Source: an uncultured Pseudanabaenaceae cyanobacterium (lineage in GTDB: Bacteria > Cyanobacteriota > Cyanobacteriia > PCC-9006 > JAAUQQ01). From it: a DNA stretch of 32,351 nucleotides. Position numbers and translations under genes: made by a program. Below are positions 24,321 to 32,153 of the stretch, in pieces. Each line of letters starts with the position of its first letter. Position 1 is the stretch's first letter. Under the pieces are notes generated by a model that worked only from the letters and a program-made list of their open reading frames with translations, was not told where the DNA came from and made no database searches. The stretch is from contig CALIJJ010000090.1 of NCBI GenBank assembly GCA_938017515.1, forward strand, positions 1 to 32,351, given 5' to 3'.

Positions 24321-24812
24321 ATGCAAGACACGAGACAAGCAATGATGCCGAGGCCCTCGACGTCCCTCTCCTGCTCTTCTCGTCTAATGCTGCCGGGGCT
24401 TCTAGTACTGCTATTGAGCGTCGTCACGGCACCTCAGGCGATCGCCCTCACCTTCGAGCCCCTGGCATCCTCTCCCTCCCCAAGCCAGTCTGACAGAGCT
24501 GTCACTGACACAACGCCTTCTGACCTTGGTTTAGAACGTGCCGTTTTAGAAGGCGTCAACCGCTTAGAAACGGTGGAGCATTTAGACGCGGGTCCGGAAG
24601 AAATTCCAGAGGAAATCTTGCGCACAGAGCTAATTTTAGACGGGCGATCGCCCCTCAACGGGGACTTACTGTCTCCCGAGCAATACGCTATCTTGCAACA
24701 GCAACTCATCCAGAAACAGAATGGCAGCCTCCCGGTCGATGCTGAATTACAGTCCCTCGTCTTCCAGCTCAAATTGTTGAATCTGCTAAAGACGATTCTG
24801 CCGATTTTCTAG
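24321..24812 (+). CDS. Small exported protein encoded in the devBCA operon
   Basis: This 163-residue protein carries an N-terminal signal peptide or membrane helix at about 22-42 (LMLPGLLVLLLSVVTAPQAIA). A Ser/Pro/Asp-rich linker follows, then a C-terminal conserved-looking part: EILRTELILDGRSPLNGDLLSPEQYAILQQQL and a hydrophobic tail ending LLKTILPIF. Similar short exported proteins with a RSPL-G-LS-EYA-LQ pattern occur widely in cyanobacteria without known function. The ATG at 24321 is 4 bases after the devA stop; the longer open frame upstream overlaps devA and is not coding. Its last 44 bases overlap the 3' end of the convergent GGDEF-EAL gene. A role with the DevBCA exporter is inferred from position. 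Confidence 0.75.
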   Translation: MQDTRQAMMPRPSTSLSCSSRLMLPGLLVLLLSVVTAPQAIALTFEPLASSPSPSQSDRAVTDTTPSDLGLERAVLEGVNRLETVEHLDAGPEEIPEEILRTELILDGRSPLNGDLLSPEQYAILQQQLIQKQNGSLPVDAELQSLVFQLKLLNLLKTILPIF

Positions 24813-26907
24813 GCCACAGTGAAGGATGCAATAAAGGACTTGGGGGAAGCAAAGGCTCCTGGGAACCATGCAGGGAGATCTTTTGGGGGCTCAATAATTT
24901 GCCAAAAGAGATGGCATCCATGGGCTTGGCCAACAAATAGCCCTGCCCCAGTTCACATCCCATTTCTTGGAGGTAGGCACGCTGCGCTTCCGTTTCAATC
25001 CCCTCTGCAACCACATTCATGCCCAGGGTCTGAGCCAGGTTCACAATGGTGTGAACAATCTCCCGGTCCTTCAGCGATTGATCAATGCGGTTCACAAAGG
25101 ACCGATCAATTTTGAGCGTGTCCGTTGGGAACTGGCGCAGATAACTCAACGACGAATATCCGGTACCAAAATCATCAATCGCCAGACTAATATCCGACAC
25201 CTTGAGCTGCTGAAGCAATTCCGCCGCAAAATCCGGTTCGCCCATGATGGCACTCTCCGTAATTTCCAACTTCAGCCCCTGGCGATCGAGCCCCGTCTCT
25301 TCCAGAATGCGATCGATCTGGGCCAGCAAATCATGCTGGGCAAACTGCTTCACCGATAGGTTGACACTCACCTGAAACTGGAAGGGTTTCTCCGTGGTGG
25401 ACAAATCGTAGAGCTGTTGCCAAATCTTGAGCTGACGACAGGCCTCCAGCATTACCTGGGCCCCCAAGGGCACAATCAGGCCTGTCTCTTCCGCAATGGG
25501 AATGAACTTATCGGGAGACACCAACCCATGCTGGGGATGGCGCCAACGCACCAGCGCTTCACAGCCGGAAATAGAACCATCCTTCAGCGCCACAATCGGT
25601 TGATAAACCAGCGTGAACTCCTGGCGCTCCACCGCCTGCTGAAGCTCACTCTCCAAATGGAGGCCCTGTAGGGCTCGATCATGCATTTCCTGGTCAAACA
25701 GTTTGTAGTTGCCCTTGCCCTCGGCCTTGGCTGCATACATGGCAATGTCTGCATCCCGCAACAGATCTTCGGCTTGCTCATAGGCAGCCGTCCCTAGGAC
25801 AATGCCAATGCTGGCACTGATGGAAAACTCATACTGCGCCAGCTGAAAGGGATCCGTCAGGGAATTCTGGATAGTCTGCGCGAGGGCTTCCGCTTCCGAC
25901 AGGGCCTGCACATTTTCGAGCAAGACCGTAAATTCATCGCCGCCTAGGCGTGCCAAGGACGTTCCACTGGGCAGACATTGGGTCAAGCGCTGGGCGACGG
26001 AGATCAGCAGCTGGTCACCAATGTGATGGCCCAGGGAATCGTTGACAATCTTGAAGCGATCGCAATCCAAAAACAGCAGCGCAAACTGCTGCTCTGGCTG
26101 TCGATGGGTTTGGTTCATGAGCGTCTCAAGTTGCTCCATCAGCCAAGCCCGATTCGGCAAGTCCGTCAGAGAATCATGCCATGCCATATAGGCCAATTGC
26201 TCTTGGGCTAGCTTACGTTCCGCAATTTCTAGCGCCAATTCCCGAGTCCGTTCCGCAATCCGCTTCTCAAGATCGCGATTGAGGGACTTCACCTCGGCCT
26301 GGGCCTGCTGAAGCATCAGCTGCGTTTGGATCCGCACCACCACTTCTTCAATTTGAAAGGGCTTGTTGATATAGTCCACCCCGCCCGCCTGGAAGGCTCG
26401 CACCTTGTCCACGGGCGACGCCAAAGCACTCATGAAAATGACCGGGATATCGCGGGTCTGCTCGCTGGCCTTCAGTTGGCGACAGACCTCATAGCCGTCC
26501 ATCTCTGGCATATTGATATCCAGTAGAACCAGATCCGGCCGAATCTTTTGGGCCCCCCGCAGCGCAGAAGGACCATTGATGGCACGGCGCACGCCGTAGT
26601 GCCGCTCGCCCAGCATTTCAAACAGCAGACAGAGATTATCGAGATTGTCATCCACAATCAGGATGATCGGTTGGTTCTCCGCGACGCTCTCCCCATCAGC
26701 CTCAGTTGAACCATTGACGTCCTCGCCAACGGATTGAGAAGCAGCAAGAGGAGCAGCAAGAGAAGCCGCAATGTCCATAGCGCCAGTCTCCGCAGAAACA
26801 GTACCGGTAGCAACCGTCTGGGCTTGCTCCTGGACAGCATCCAGTCGTGGATCCCCCTGGGAGGACAACTCACCTCGGGTATTTTCTTGCGTCATAGACC
26901 CGTTCAT
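24769..26907 (-). CDS. Response regulator with GGDEF and EAL output domains
   Basis: This 712-residue cytoplasmic protein should make and/or break cyclic di-GMP under control of phosphorylation. An Ala/Glu/Ser-rich disordered stretch (1-78) precedes a receiver domain (about 80-200) with IVDDN and phospho-acceptor Asp130 in LLDINMPEMDG. A coiled coil (about 200-240) leads to GGDEF (active motif RLGGDEF at about 320-326, intact) and EAL (about 425-670; EALVRW at 450-455, EITES, DDFGTGYS, AEGIET and QGYLLAKP all present). Both enzymes look competent. The RxxD inhibitory site expected five residues before GGDEF is absent. The ATG at 26907 was taken as start; TTG 26928 and ATG 26895 are alternatives. 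It follows the sensor kinase gene after 112 bases and is its likely partner. Confidence 0.93.
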   Translation of the reverse strand: MNGSMTQENTRGELSSQGDPRLDAVQEQAQTVATGTVSAETGAMDIAASLAAPLAASQSVGEDVNGSTEADGESVAENQPIILIVDDNLDNLCLLFEMLGERHYGVRRAINGPSALRGAQKIRPDLVLLDINMPEMDGYEVCRQLKASEQTRDIPVIFMSALASPVDKVRAFQAGGVDYINKPFQIEEVVVRIQTQLMLQQAQAEVKSLNRDLEKRIAERTRELALEIAERKLAQEQLAYMAWHDSLTDLPNRAWLMEQLETLMNQTHRQPEQQFALLFLDCDRFKIVNDSLGHHIGDQLLISVAQRLTQCLPSGTSLARLGGDEFTVLLENVQALSEAEALAQTIQNSLTDPFQLAQYEFSISASIGIVLGTAAYEQAEDLLRDADIAMYAAKAEGKGNYKLFDQEMHDRALQGLHLESELQQAVERQEFTLVYQPIVALKDGSISGCEALVRWRHPQHGLVSPDKFIPIAEETGLIVPLGAQVMLEACRQLKIWQQLYDLSTTEKPFQFQVSVNLSVKQFAQHDLLAQIDRILEETGLDRQGLKLEITESAIMGEPDFAAELLQQLKVSDISLAIDDFGTGYSSLSYLRQFPTDTLKIDRSFVNRIDQSLKDREIVHTIVNLAQTLGMNVVAEGIETEAQRAYLQEMGCELGQGYLLAKPMDAISFGKLLSPQKISLHGSQEPLLPPSPLLHPSLWPRKSAESSLADSTI

Positions 26908-26991
26908 TCTTTCTACAGGGACAACCAACAGTTCGTATCCATGCCATACTCCCTACTCCAAGACTGCCCACCCAATCCACGGGGATAGCAG

Positions 26992-27017
26992 ATAAAAGTG
27001 GCAAAGTATAAAGCCAC
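26992..27017 (-). terminator. Weak hairpin between sensor kinase and GGDEF-EAL gene
   Basis: Minus strand: GTGGC (27013-27017), a 10-base loop, GCCAC (26998-27002), then TTTTAT. The 5-bp stem lies directly after the kinase stop. It could partly reduce transcription into the next gene; full termination is doubtful. Confidence 0.35.
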
Positions 27018-27019
27018 CA

Positions 27020-28981
27020 CTAAACTTCGGTCAATCGAATAATTCCATCAAAGTCCAGGGCATCCAGCCGCGCAGCCAAGGTTTGGGCCAAGTCAGGATA
27101 ATTAGCACGCAACTGATTGATTCGCTCTCGCAAGAGGGTTTCATCCAGTTCCTGGGCTGCGCCATTAATATTCTGGCGCAGTGACTCCGGCAAGCTGGCG
27201 AGCGTTGGCAGGGGAGGAAGCTCCACCGGGCGATCGCAGTCTGCCTGACAGCCCGCCCCAGGCAACGAGACCTCCATGACTGTATGTTGCATCAGTGTAT
27301 GTTGAACCTGAATTTCAAAGCTCACTTGCGTCCCTTCCCCTAAACGACTTTCAACCCACATCTGCCCCCCCAACAAGTGGGCAAAATTTTGGCTAATGCA
27401 GAGCCCCAAGCCTGTGCCTTCCAGAGAATCCCGTCCTGAACGGGTCTGGGTGAAGGGCTGAAACAATGTCTCCAGTTCTACTGGGTCAATCCCTTCCCCC
27501 ATATCCGTGACACAAAACAGAAGCCGAGATGTCATGGAAGCATTCATCATGACAGCCTCAGCCCCTCCCGCGCGCTCTTGAGCCGGAAGTCTGCCAGGCT
27601 CCTCAACCAAGGAAACATCTAGGACGATTTGTCCCTGATGGGTAAATTTCAGCGCATTTCCCAACAGGTTGAGCAAAATTTGGCGCAGCTTGCCTTCATC
27701 CGTCTCCACCAGACGAGGTAAGACCGAAGAACAATGCAGCTGTAACCCAATGCCTTTAGAGGCTGCTTTGAGCTGCAGCATGTCACAGAGCGCCGTCAAC
27801 ATGGCGGGCAAGTCAAACACGCGCAAATTAAGACGGGTCCGACCGGCCTCAGCCTTAGACATTTCTAAAACATCGTTGACCAAGTCCAGCAGATGCTCAC
27901 CACTACGGCTAATAATTTCAAGTTTCTTGCGATGTTTCTCGGGCAGGGAGGCATCCTGCCCAAGCAACTGACTAAATCCTAAAATGGCATTGAGCGGCGT
28001 TTTCAGTTCATGGCTCATGGTGGCGATAAAAGTACTCTTCGCCTGACTCGCCACCTCCACCTTGTCTTTTTCCACCGAGAGTTCCGCCGTTCGCTCAGCA
28101 ACGCGCTGTTCAAGGGTTGCAAAGGAGGCCTTAAGTTGCTCAGACATCTGATTAAAATTCTGGGCAAGCACCCCTAGCTCATCAGTGCGCGCAATCGGCA
28201 ACGGGCAGCTCCATTCTCCCGAAGAGAGGAGCTGGGTTGCTCGCGTCAGCTCGAGGGTCGGCACAATAACCAGATGCTGTGTCAACAACCAAATCACTAA
28301 CATCGAAAACACAATGGCAATGGCAAACGTCTGTATGGCGAGGGTCTTTGCCTGAGCCACATTTTCCATCACCACCGCAACATCCAATTCGATCAGCAGA
28401 ATCCCCTCCTGCTGTTGAAACCTGTCCAGAATGGGGGCATAGCCGTAGAGAATTGAGTCGCCTTCCTCGGTTGGAATCACCTCCATCTCCACAACGGGTT
28501 GAGAGAGGGGAGCCATGAGACGCTCCAACATCTCCGGTCGAGGGGGAGAAAATGGCGTGCGAATTAGGGCACCGGCAGACTTGCTCTGGAGCACAGGGTC
28601 ACGATGCAGAGGATAACGCTGTAAATCATGCACCCAGAGGAGCTGCCCCGTGCCATCCTGACGCAGGGTCGAAATCCGTCGAATCGCCGGATTAATGGTT
28701 TGCAGGGCCTGAAGCCGCTGTTGATTGATCTCAAAGTAGGGGGTTTGAATATCATCCGCATCAAAAATCAACGTATGGTAATCGCCGTCAATCTGGGGTG
28801 CCGCGAGGCTTAGGGTATCTTGAAGGCGATCGCGCATTGCAGCGATTTGGGAATTTTTTAGCTGCCAATACAACCCAATACTCAGCGAGCCAGCCATCAA
28901 CGCACTCAGCAAGGAATAGGCCAGCGTGAGCTTCGCACTGAGGCCCCAGCGCCGCTGAACCGAAAACAGGGAAAACATCAT
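27020..28981 (-). CDS. Membrane sensor histidine kinase with periplasmic domain and HAMP
   Basis: This 653-residue protein has helix 1 at about 15-38, a periplasmic domain of about 175 residues (40-212, probably a Cache-like fold, with LLIELDVAVVMENVAQ leading into the membrane) and helix 2 at 213-235. HAMP (236-288), a coiled coil, HisKA with ATMSHELKTPLN (His324), and HATPase with NLLGNALKFTHQG, DMGEGIDP and GTGLGLCISQN follow. The last 70 residues (LPESLRQNI to LDFDGIIRL) are a small helical tail often found at the end of cyanobacterial kinases. The ATG overlaps the stop of the solute-binding protein gene in ATGA, so the two are co-translated. There is no receiver domain; the GGDEF-EAL protein downstream has one. 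Context says it senses a ligand through the binding protein. Confidence 0.94.
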   Translation of the reverse strand: MMFSLFSVQRRWGLSAKLTLAYSLLSALMAGSLSIGLYWQLKNSQIAAMRDRLQDTLSLAAPQIDGDYHTLIFDADDIQTPYFEINQQRLQALQTINPAIRRISTLRQDGTGQLLWVHDLQRYPLHRDPVLQSKSAGALIRTPFSPPRPEMLERLMAPLSQPVVEMEVIPTEEGDSILYGYAPILDRFQQQEGILLIELDVAVVMENVAQAKTLAIQTFAIAIVFSMLVIWLLTQHLVIVPTLELTRATQLLSSGEWSCPLPIARTDELGVLAQNFNQMSEQLKASFATLEQRVAERTAELSVEKDKVEVASQAKSTFIATMSHELKTPLNAILGFSQLLGQDASLPEKHRKKLEIISRSGEHLLDLVNDVLEMSKAEAGRTRLNLRVFDLPAMLTALCDMLQLKAASKGIGLQLHCSSVLPRLVETDEGKLRQILLNLLGNALKFTHQGQIVLDVSLVEEPGRLPAQERAGGAEAVMMNASMTSRLLFCVTDMGEGIDPVELETLFQPFTQTRSGRDSLEGTGLGLCISQNFAHLLGGQMWVESRLGEGTQVSFEIQVQHTLMQHTVMEVSLPGAGCQADCDRPVELPPLPTLASLPESLRQNINGAAQELDETLLRERINQLRANYPDLAQTLAARLDALDFDGIIRLTEV

Positions 28982-30585
28982 GGCACCTCTGACTCCGACG
29001 ATTTTGGTTCTGGCGATAGGCCGAGGCTAAGGCGGTAGGCTCGCCGCTGGACCGTTCGGTCAGCCTCATGGGTCAACGCTTCCCAACCGTCGTAGAGCTG
29101 ATCTAGGGCTTCCTCTTGGGTCAACGTACCGGCCAAGAACTTCGCCAGAATTTGGTCCAACACCTCCTGCTGATAGCGCTGGGCCTGGGGAATCCGTAAA
29201 TCTAGGACAATATTCTTGCTGCTGAGGCTAATTTCAATCGCCCCCAGATATTTACTGGCCATCTCCTGGCCCATACCAGCTTCGAGCCAGGGTCCTCGCT
29301 CATGGAGCTGGGATAGGCGATAGGGATTGAATCCCGTAGACCCCAGCGTCACATCCCGGTTCGATTGGGCGGGTTGACTGACATAGGACAAAAAGGCATA
29401 GGCGGCGGCTTGGTGGGCTTCGTCTACGGCAGCATTAATCCCTGCGGTCCAGCCGCCGGACGCAGCATAGGGAGCATAGTTAATGCCATCAATGGCATAG
29501 GGGCAACGGATTTTGTCACAGGGCACCAATTTGCGAGTAAATCGATCCAGGACGTCACGACTCCCGGGCATGATCACCGCCCCAACCCGATCGCGGACCT
29601 GAGAGCGCACGGGGTCCAAGGCCAAGGTACCGGGATCGCCCCAGTCCAAAGTCAGGGCACAGCGACCCGCAATAAAACGCGATCGCGTTTCGTTCACCGC
29701 CAGGGTCATCTCATCGGGAGGTCCATAATCTCCACTGGCTCGGTACATCTCCAACGCCTTCGCCATGGCGGGATTGCGCACCAAGGGCTCCAGCGTCTCC
29801 ACATCCAAAAATGCCCCCTGGCGCGTGCCCAGGGTTTGGAGCATCGGGCTGGCCATGGCCCAAAACATCCAAAATGATGACATCGAAGGCTTTTTGGCGA
29901 TACAAGAGCCGTAATCTAAGGTGCCATCGGCATTGAGGTCTTGGTTTTGGAACCGGCGGGCGATCGCCAAGTAGTCATCCCAGGTTGCAGGCGGTTCCAG
30001 TCCAGCCTGCTCCAGCAAGTCCGTCCGATAGAACACCATCAAAAAATCGCCATCCATCGGAACGGCATAGGCTCGTCCCCCGTAGGCCACGGCAAAATTT
30101 CGATAGAACGGCACGATGTCATTCCAACGAATATTGCGGTCCCGCTGCAACGGCTCACTCAAATCAAGCAAATACCCCACGTCCACATAGTCCGGCAGCC
30201 ACTGGGAGACAAACGAGACGATGTCGTAGGCAGGCTCCAGGGACTGGGCATCCGCCAAGATGCCATCGTGGAGCTGAGAAAAGGGCAGAGTTTGGATTTC
30301 AATCTGGACGCCGGTCATCGCCTCAAACTCTTGCGCTCGCTGACGAAAGGCACTCTGAATCTGAGGGGAATCCATGGTGAGCAAGCGCAGGTTGATGCCA
30401 GAAAAATCCCTTGGCAAATTCTGCGGTCCTTCGGTACTGCCTTCACCAAGCGCCCTGGGGCGCTCAGTGTCAATGCTGGAGCGGGACAACTCGGAGATTT
30501 TGGGGTTTCTGTCAGCGGAACAGGCAGCCGTGAACAATAGCAGCGCAGCGAGACTCGCTTGCAACCATCGGCAGGATTTAGGCAT
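28978..30585 (-). CDS. Extracellular solute-binding lipoprotein (family 1, sugar type) without a transporter
   Basis: This 535-residue protein has a lipoprotein signal (LLLFTAAC, Cys22; Thr at -3 is unusual for a lipobox). An acidic linker of about 40 residues precedes a family 1 solute-binding fold of the UgpB/MalE kind. Visible features are FRQRAQEFEAMTGVQIEIQTLPFSQLHDGI, AYDIVSFVSQWLPDYV, a PMDGDFLMVFYRTDLLEQAGLEPPATWDDY segment typical of the hinge region, and AASGGWTAGINAAVDEAHQAAAYAFLSYVSQPAQ. A disulphide is possible between nearby cysteines in VPCDKIRCPYAIDG. No permease or ATPase for it is in the window. The next gene is a membrane kinase sharing an ATGA overlap, so it most likely presents its ligand to that kinase. 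The ligand is unknown, perhaps a sugar. Confidence 0.92.
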   Translation of the reverse strand: MPKSCRWLQASLAALLLFTAACSADRNPKISELSRSSIDTERPRALGEGSTEGPQNLPRDFSGINLRLLTMDSPQIQSAFRQRAQEFEAMTGVQIEIQTLPFSQLHDGILADAQSLEPAYDIVSFVSQWLPDYVDVGYLLDLSEPLQRDRNIRWNDIVPFYRNFAVAYGGRAYAVPMDGDFLMVFYRTDLLEQAGLEPPATWDDYLAIARRFQNQDLNADGTLDYGSCIAKKPSMSSFWMFWAMASPMLQTLGTRQGAFLDVETLEPLVRNPAMAKALEMYRASGDYGPPDEMTLAVNETRSRFIAGRCALTLDWGDPGTLALDPVRSQVRDRVGAVIMPGSRDVLDRFTRKLVPCDKIRCPYAIDGINYAPYAASGGWTAGINAAVDEAHQAAAYAFLSYVSQPAQSNRDVTLGSTGFNPYRLSQLHERGPWLEAGMGQEMASKYLGAIEISLSSKNIVLDLRIPQAQRYQQEVLDQILAKFLAGTLTQEEALDQLYDGWEALTHEADRTVQRRAYRLSLGLSPEPKSSESEVP

Positions 30586-30796
30586 GGTGCAGAAAAGCAG
30601 ATGGGAAAGACATCATTGACCAAGCTTTTACTTAGTATTCCCCGTCACTCGAATGAACTGGGCCCATGCCCAGTCTCAAGCGCTATATTCATCTGATTTC
30701 CCATGCATTCCCCGGGGTACAGATCCAGCACGCTCATCAACGATCACGATAGGATCGGTTGTAGCAGAATCCTCCGGGGTCTCCTCCCCAACCTCC

Positions 30797-31159
30797 ATGG
30801 CCCATCTATCCTCTAGCTGTCCAAAATGCGGTAAATCGATTCGTCCCCAAGATTTGCACTGCCCCAGCTGTCTGACCCCGCTCAAGGCCCATGGACATCC
30901 CGGCATTACGATTCACTATGCCCAGGACAATGAGCCCCTCTGTCTCACCTGTGAACTCCATGCTGACAATAGCTGTAGCCAGGCCAAGCGCCCCAATGCC
31001 CGTGACTGCACGCTGTATCTCGATCGCGAACAACTCGCCGAGGCAATGGCTCCCCAGCGCCCTAGCTTTCGGTGGCGCAGTTGGGCTCGCCGCTATTCGA
31101 CCCCACTTCTACTGGGAAGCTTGGTTCTCCTGGCCCTAGTTGTTTCGCTGCTGTCTTGA
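30797..31159 (+). CDS. Small zinc-ribbon protein with a C-terminal membrane helix
   Basis: This 120-residue protein starts with a zinc-ribbon (CPKC at 8-11, CPSC at 22-25). A second cysteine set follows at 49, 52, 60 and 71 within HPGITIHYAQDNEPLCLTCELHADNSCSQAKRPNARDCTLY, a pattern I recall from a conserved cyanobacterial family of unknown function. One membrane helix spans about 99-117 (TPLLLGSLVLLALVVSLLS) at the very C-terminus, so it is probably tail-anchored with the zinc domains in the cytoplasm. The ATG at 30797 begins the conserved part; the frame extends upstream to 30653 but those residues are unlike the family. It is divergent from the solute-binding protein gene. An 18-base tandem repeat begins over its stop codon. 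Confidence 0.8.
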   Translation: MAHLSSSCPKCGKSIRPQDLHCPSCLTPLKAHGHPGITIHYAQDNEPLCLTCELHADNSCSQAKRPNARDCTLYLDREQLAEAMAPQRPSFRWRSWARRYSTPLLLGSLVLLALVVSLLS

Positions 31160-31220
31160 TAGGTCCCTGTGTCTTGATGGGTCCCTGTATCTTGATAGAT
31201 CCCTGTGTCTTGATGGGTCC
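31151..31220. repeat. 18-base tandem repeat, four copies, starting over a stop codon
   Basis: A 16-base first copy (31151-31166) includes the TGA of the zinc-ribbon gene. Full copies follow at 31167-31184, 31185-31202 and 31203-31220 (CTGTGTCTTGATGGGTCC and variants). Confidence 0.9.
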
Positions 31221-31282
31221 CTGAATAATGCGCGATTGATGAGTCTACCTCGGCTTAGAACTGAGCCATTCAGATTGAGACA

Positions 31283-31804
31283 TCAGGACTGAAACGACTG
31301 AAGCCACCCCCGGCGCAGCCCGATATCCAAAGCCCAACGGGCGATCGCAAACATCACCCAACTTTGCCCCAGCAACACCAACACAAGGAACAGCTCCGCC
31401 TGGAGCAAGCCCCATTCCCGCAGGGGTGAGCCCAAGCCTCGCTGATCGAGCCGGGCCAATCCCCGTACCAGGGCAAAGGCTAATACCGCACCGGATCTCA
31501 GATGCGTGCTGTCATCCTGGCGAATAATGTAGCGATAGGTCACCCCGAAGAGGAAACCGGAGATAAGGGCGATCGCCAGCCGAACCGAAAAGTCCCAAAA
31601 CGAGAACGCCCCAAACGCAGCAGTCTCCCAAGAACAGAATCCCAACATCTCCTTAGCCAGGGAATAGCCTCCCCCCGACTCACCCATCCAGGTACTCCAA
31701 CAGGCAACAGTCTCCAGGCTGCAAAAAACCAGGGCTGTTAACCCTGTGGCGATCGCGGACAAAGCCCCCGCCTTCAAAGATTCGATCCGCTCGGTCCACA
31801 GCAT
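31283..31804 (-). CDS. Conserved cyanobacterial membrane protein of unknown function
   Basis: This 173-residue protein has about four hydrophobic segments (near residues 14-30, 65-90, 105-120 and 135-160). RYIIRQDDSTHLRSGAVLAFALVRGLARLDQ, between the second and third, resembles a motif I recall from an uncharacterised cyanobacterial family. No catalytic motif is seen. The ATG at 31804 was chosen; a TTG at 31816 is in frame but overlaps the previous gene's stop. A terminator-like hairpin (31814-31846) lies just upstream, so it is probably transcribed from its own promoter or by read-through. Confidence 0.7.
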   Translation of the reverse strand: MLWTERIESLKAGALSAIATGLTALVFCSLETVACWSTWMGESGGGYSLAKEMLGFCSWETAAFGAFSFWDFSVRLAIALISGFLFGVTYRYIIRQDDSTHLRSGAVLAFALVRGLARLDQRGLGSPLREWGLLQAELFLVLVLLGQSWVMFAIARWALDIGLRRGWLQSFQS

Positions 31805-31812
31805 GGGCGAAT

Positions 31813-32124
31813 TCAAAACAAATCCCCCGAATTATATCGGGGGATTAACCCGAAGCAGAAACTAAACGGCAATGGAATGAAAAGGAAATGAGGCAGCGCC
31901 CCTAAAAATCCATCCAGCAGCACCCAAGGATTTCGCGTCAACATAGCATAGTGAATAAAGCTACGGTTTTTGCCGTGGTGAACAATGCAGTGAAATTTAC
32001 CAAAAACATGCTCGGGTACATGGTAGAGAAACATAGATACAAAATCACCCAGTAGCAGTAGTAACACCGCCGCTAATCCGCCTCGAAAAACCTCAAAAAC
32101 AAGTCTAGGAATAACAGTATTCAA
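31813..32124 (-). pseudogene. Truncated sterol desaturase/fatty acid hydroxylase-like gene
   Basis: The 103-residue product matches only the N-terminal part of a cyanobacterial sterol-desaturase-like family. It has a first membrane helix (about 14-32, LAAVLLLLLGDFVSMFLYH), the histidine-containing VPEHVFGKFHCIVHHGKNRSFIHYAMLTRNP and LLDGFLGALPHF. Full-length members continue for another 100 or more residues with further histidine boxes needed to bind the di-iron centre; these are missing, so the product is unlikely to be an active hydroxylase. The frame ends inside a terminator hairpin. The start is TTG with AGGAGG 5 bases upstream, which is convincing. That site is buried in an 8-base-pair hairpin. 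It may be a decayed remnant or a short membrane protein still in use. Confidence 0.65.
31814..31846 (-). terminator. Rho-independent terminator overlapping the truncated gene's end
   Basis: AATCCCCCGA (31821-31830) and TCGGGGGATT (31837-31846) are perfect 10-base arms with a 6-base loop. On the minus strand TGTTTTGA follows. The last codons and the stop of the truncated gene lie in the hairpin and its T-run. Confidence 0.75.
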
Positions 32125-32128
32125 GATG

Positions 32129-32153
32129 GCCTCCTCGCTGACTGGGAGGAGGC
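32129..32153 (-). promoter_or_regulatory. Hairpin covering the Shine-Dalgarno site of the truncated gene
   Basis: On the minus strand GCCTCCTC (32146-32153), a 9-base loop, then GAGGAGGC (32129-32136) pair perfectly over 8 bases. The AGGAGG at 32130-32135 is the ribosome-binding site for the TTG at 32122-32124, so folding would hide it. Confidence 0.6.
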
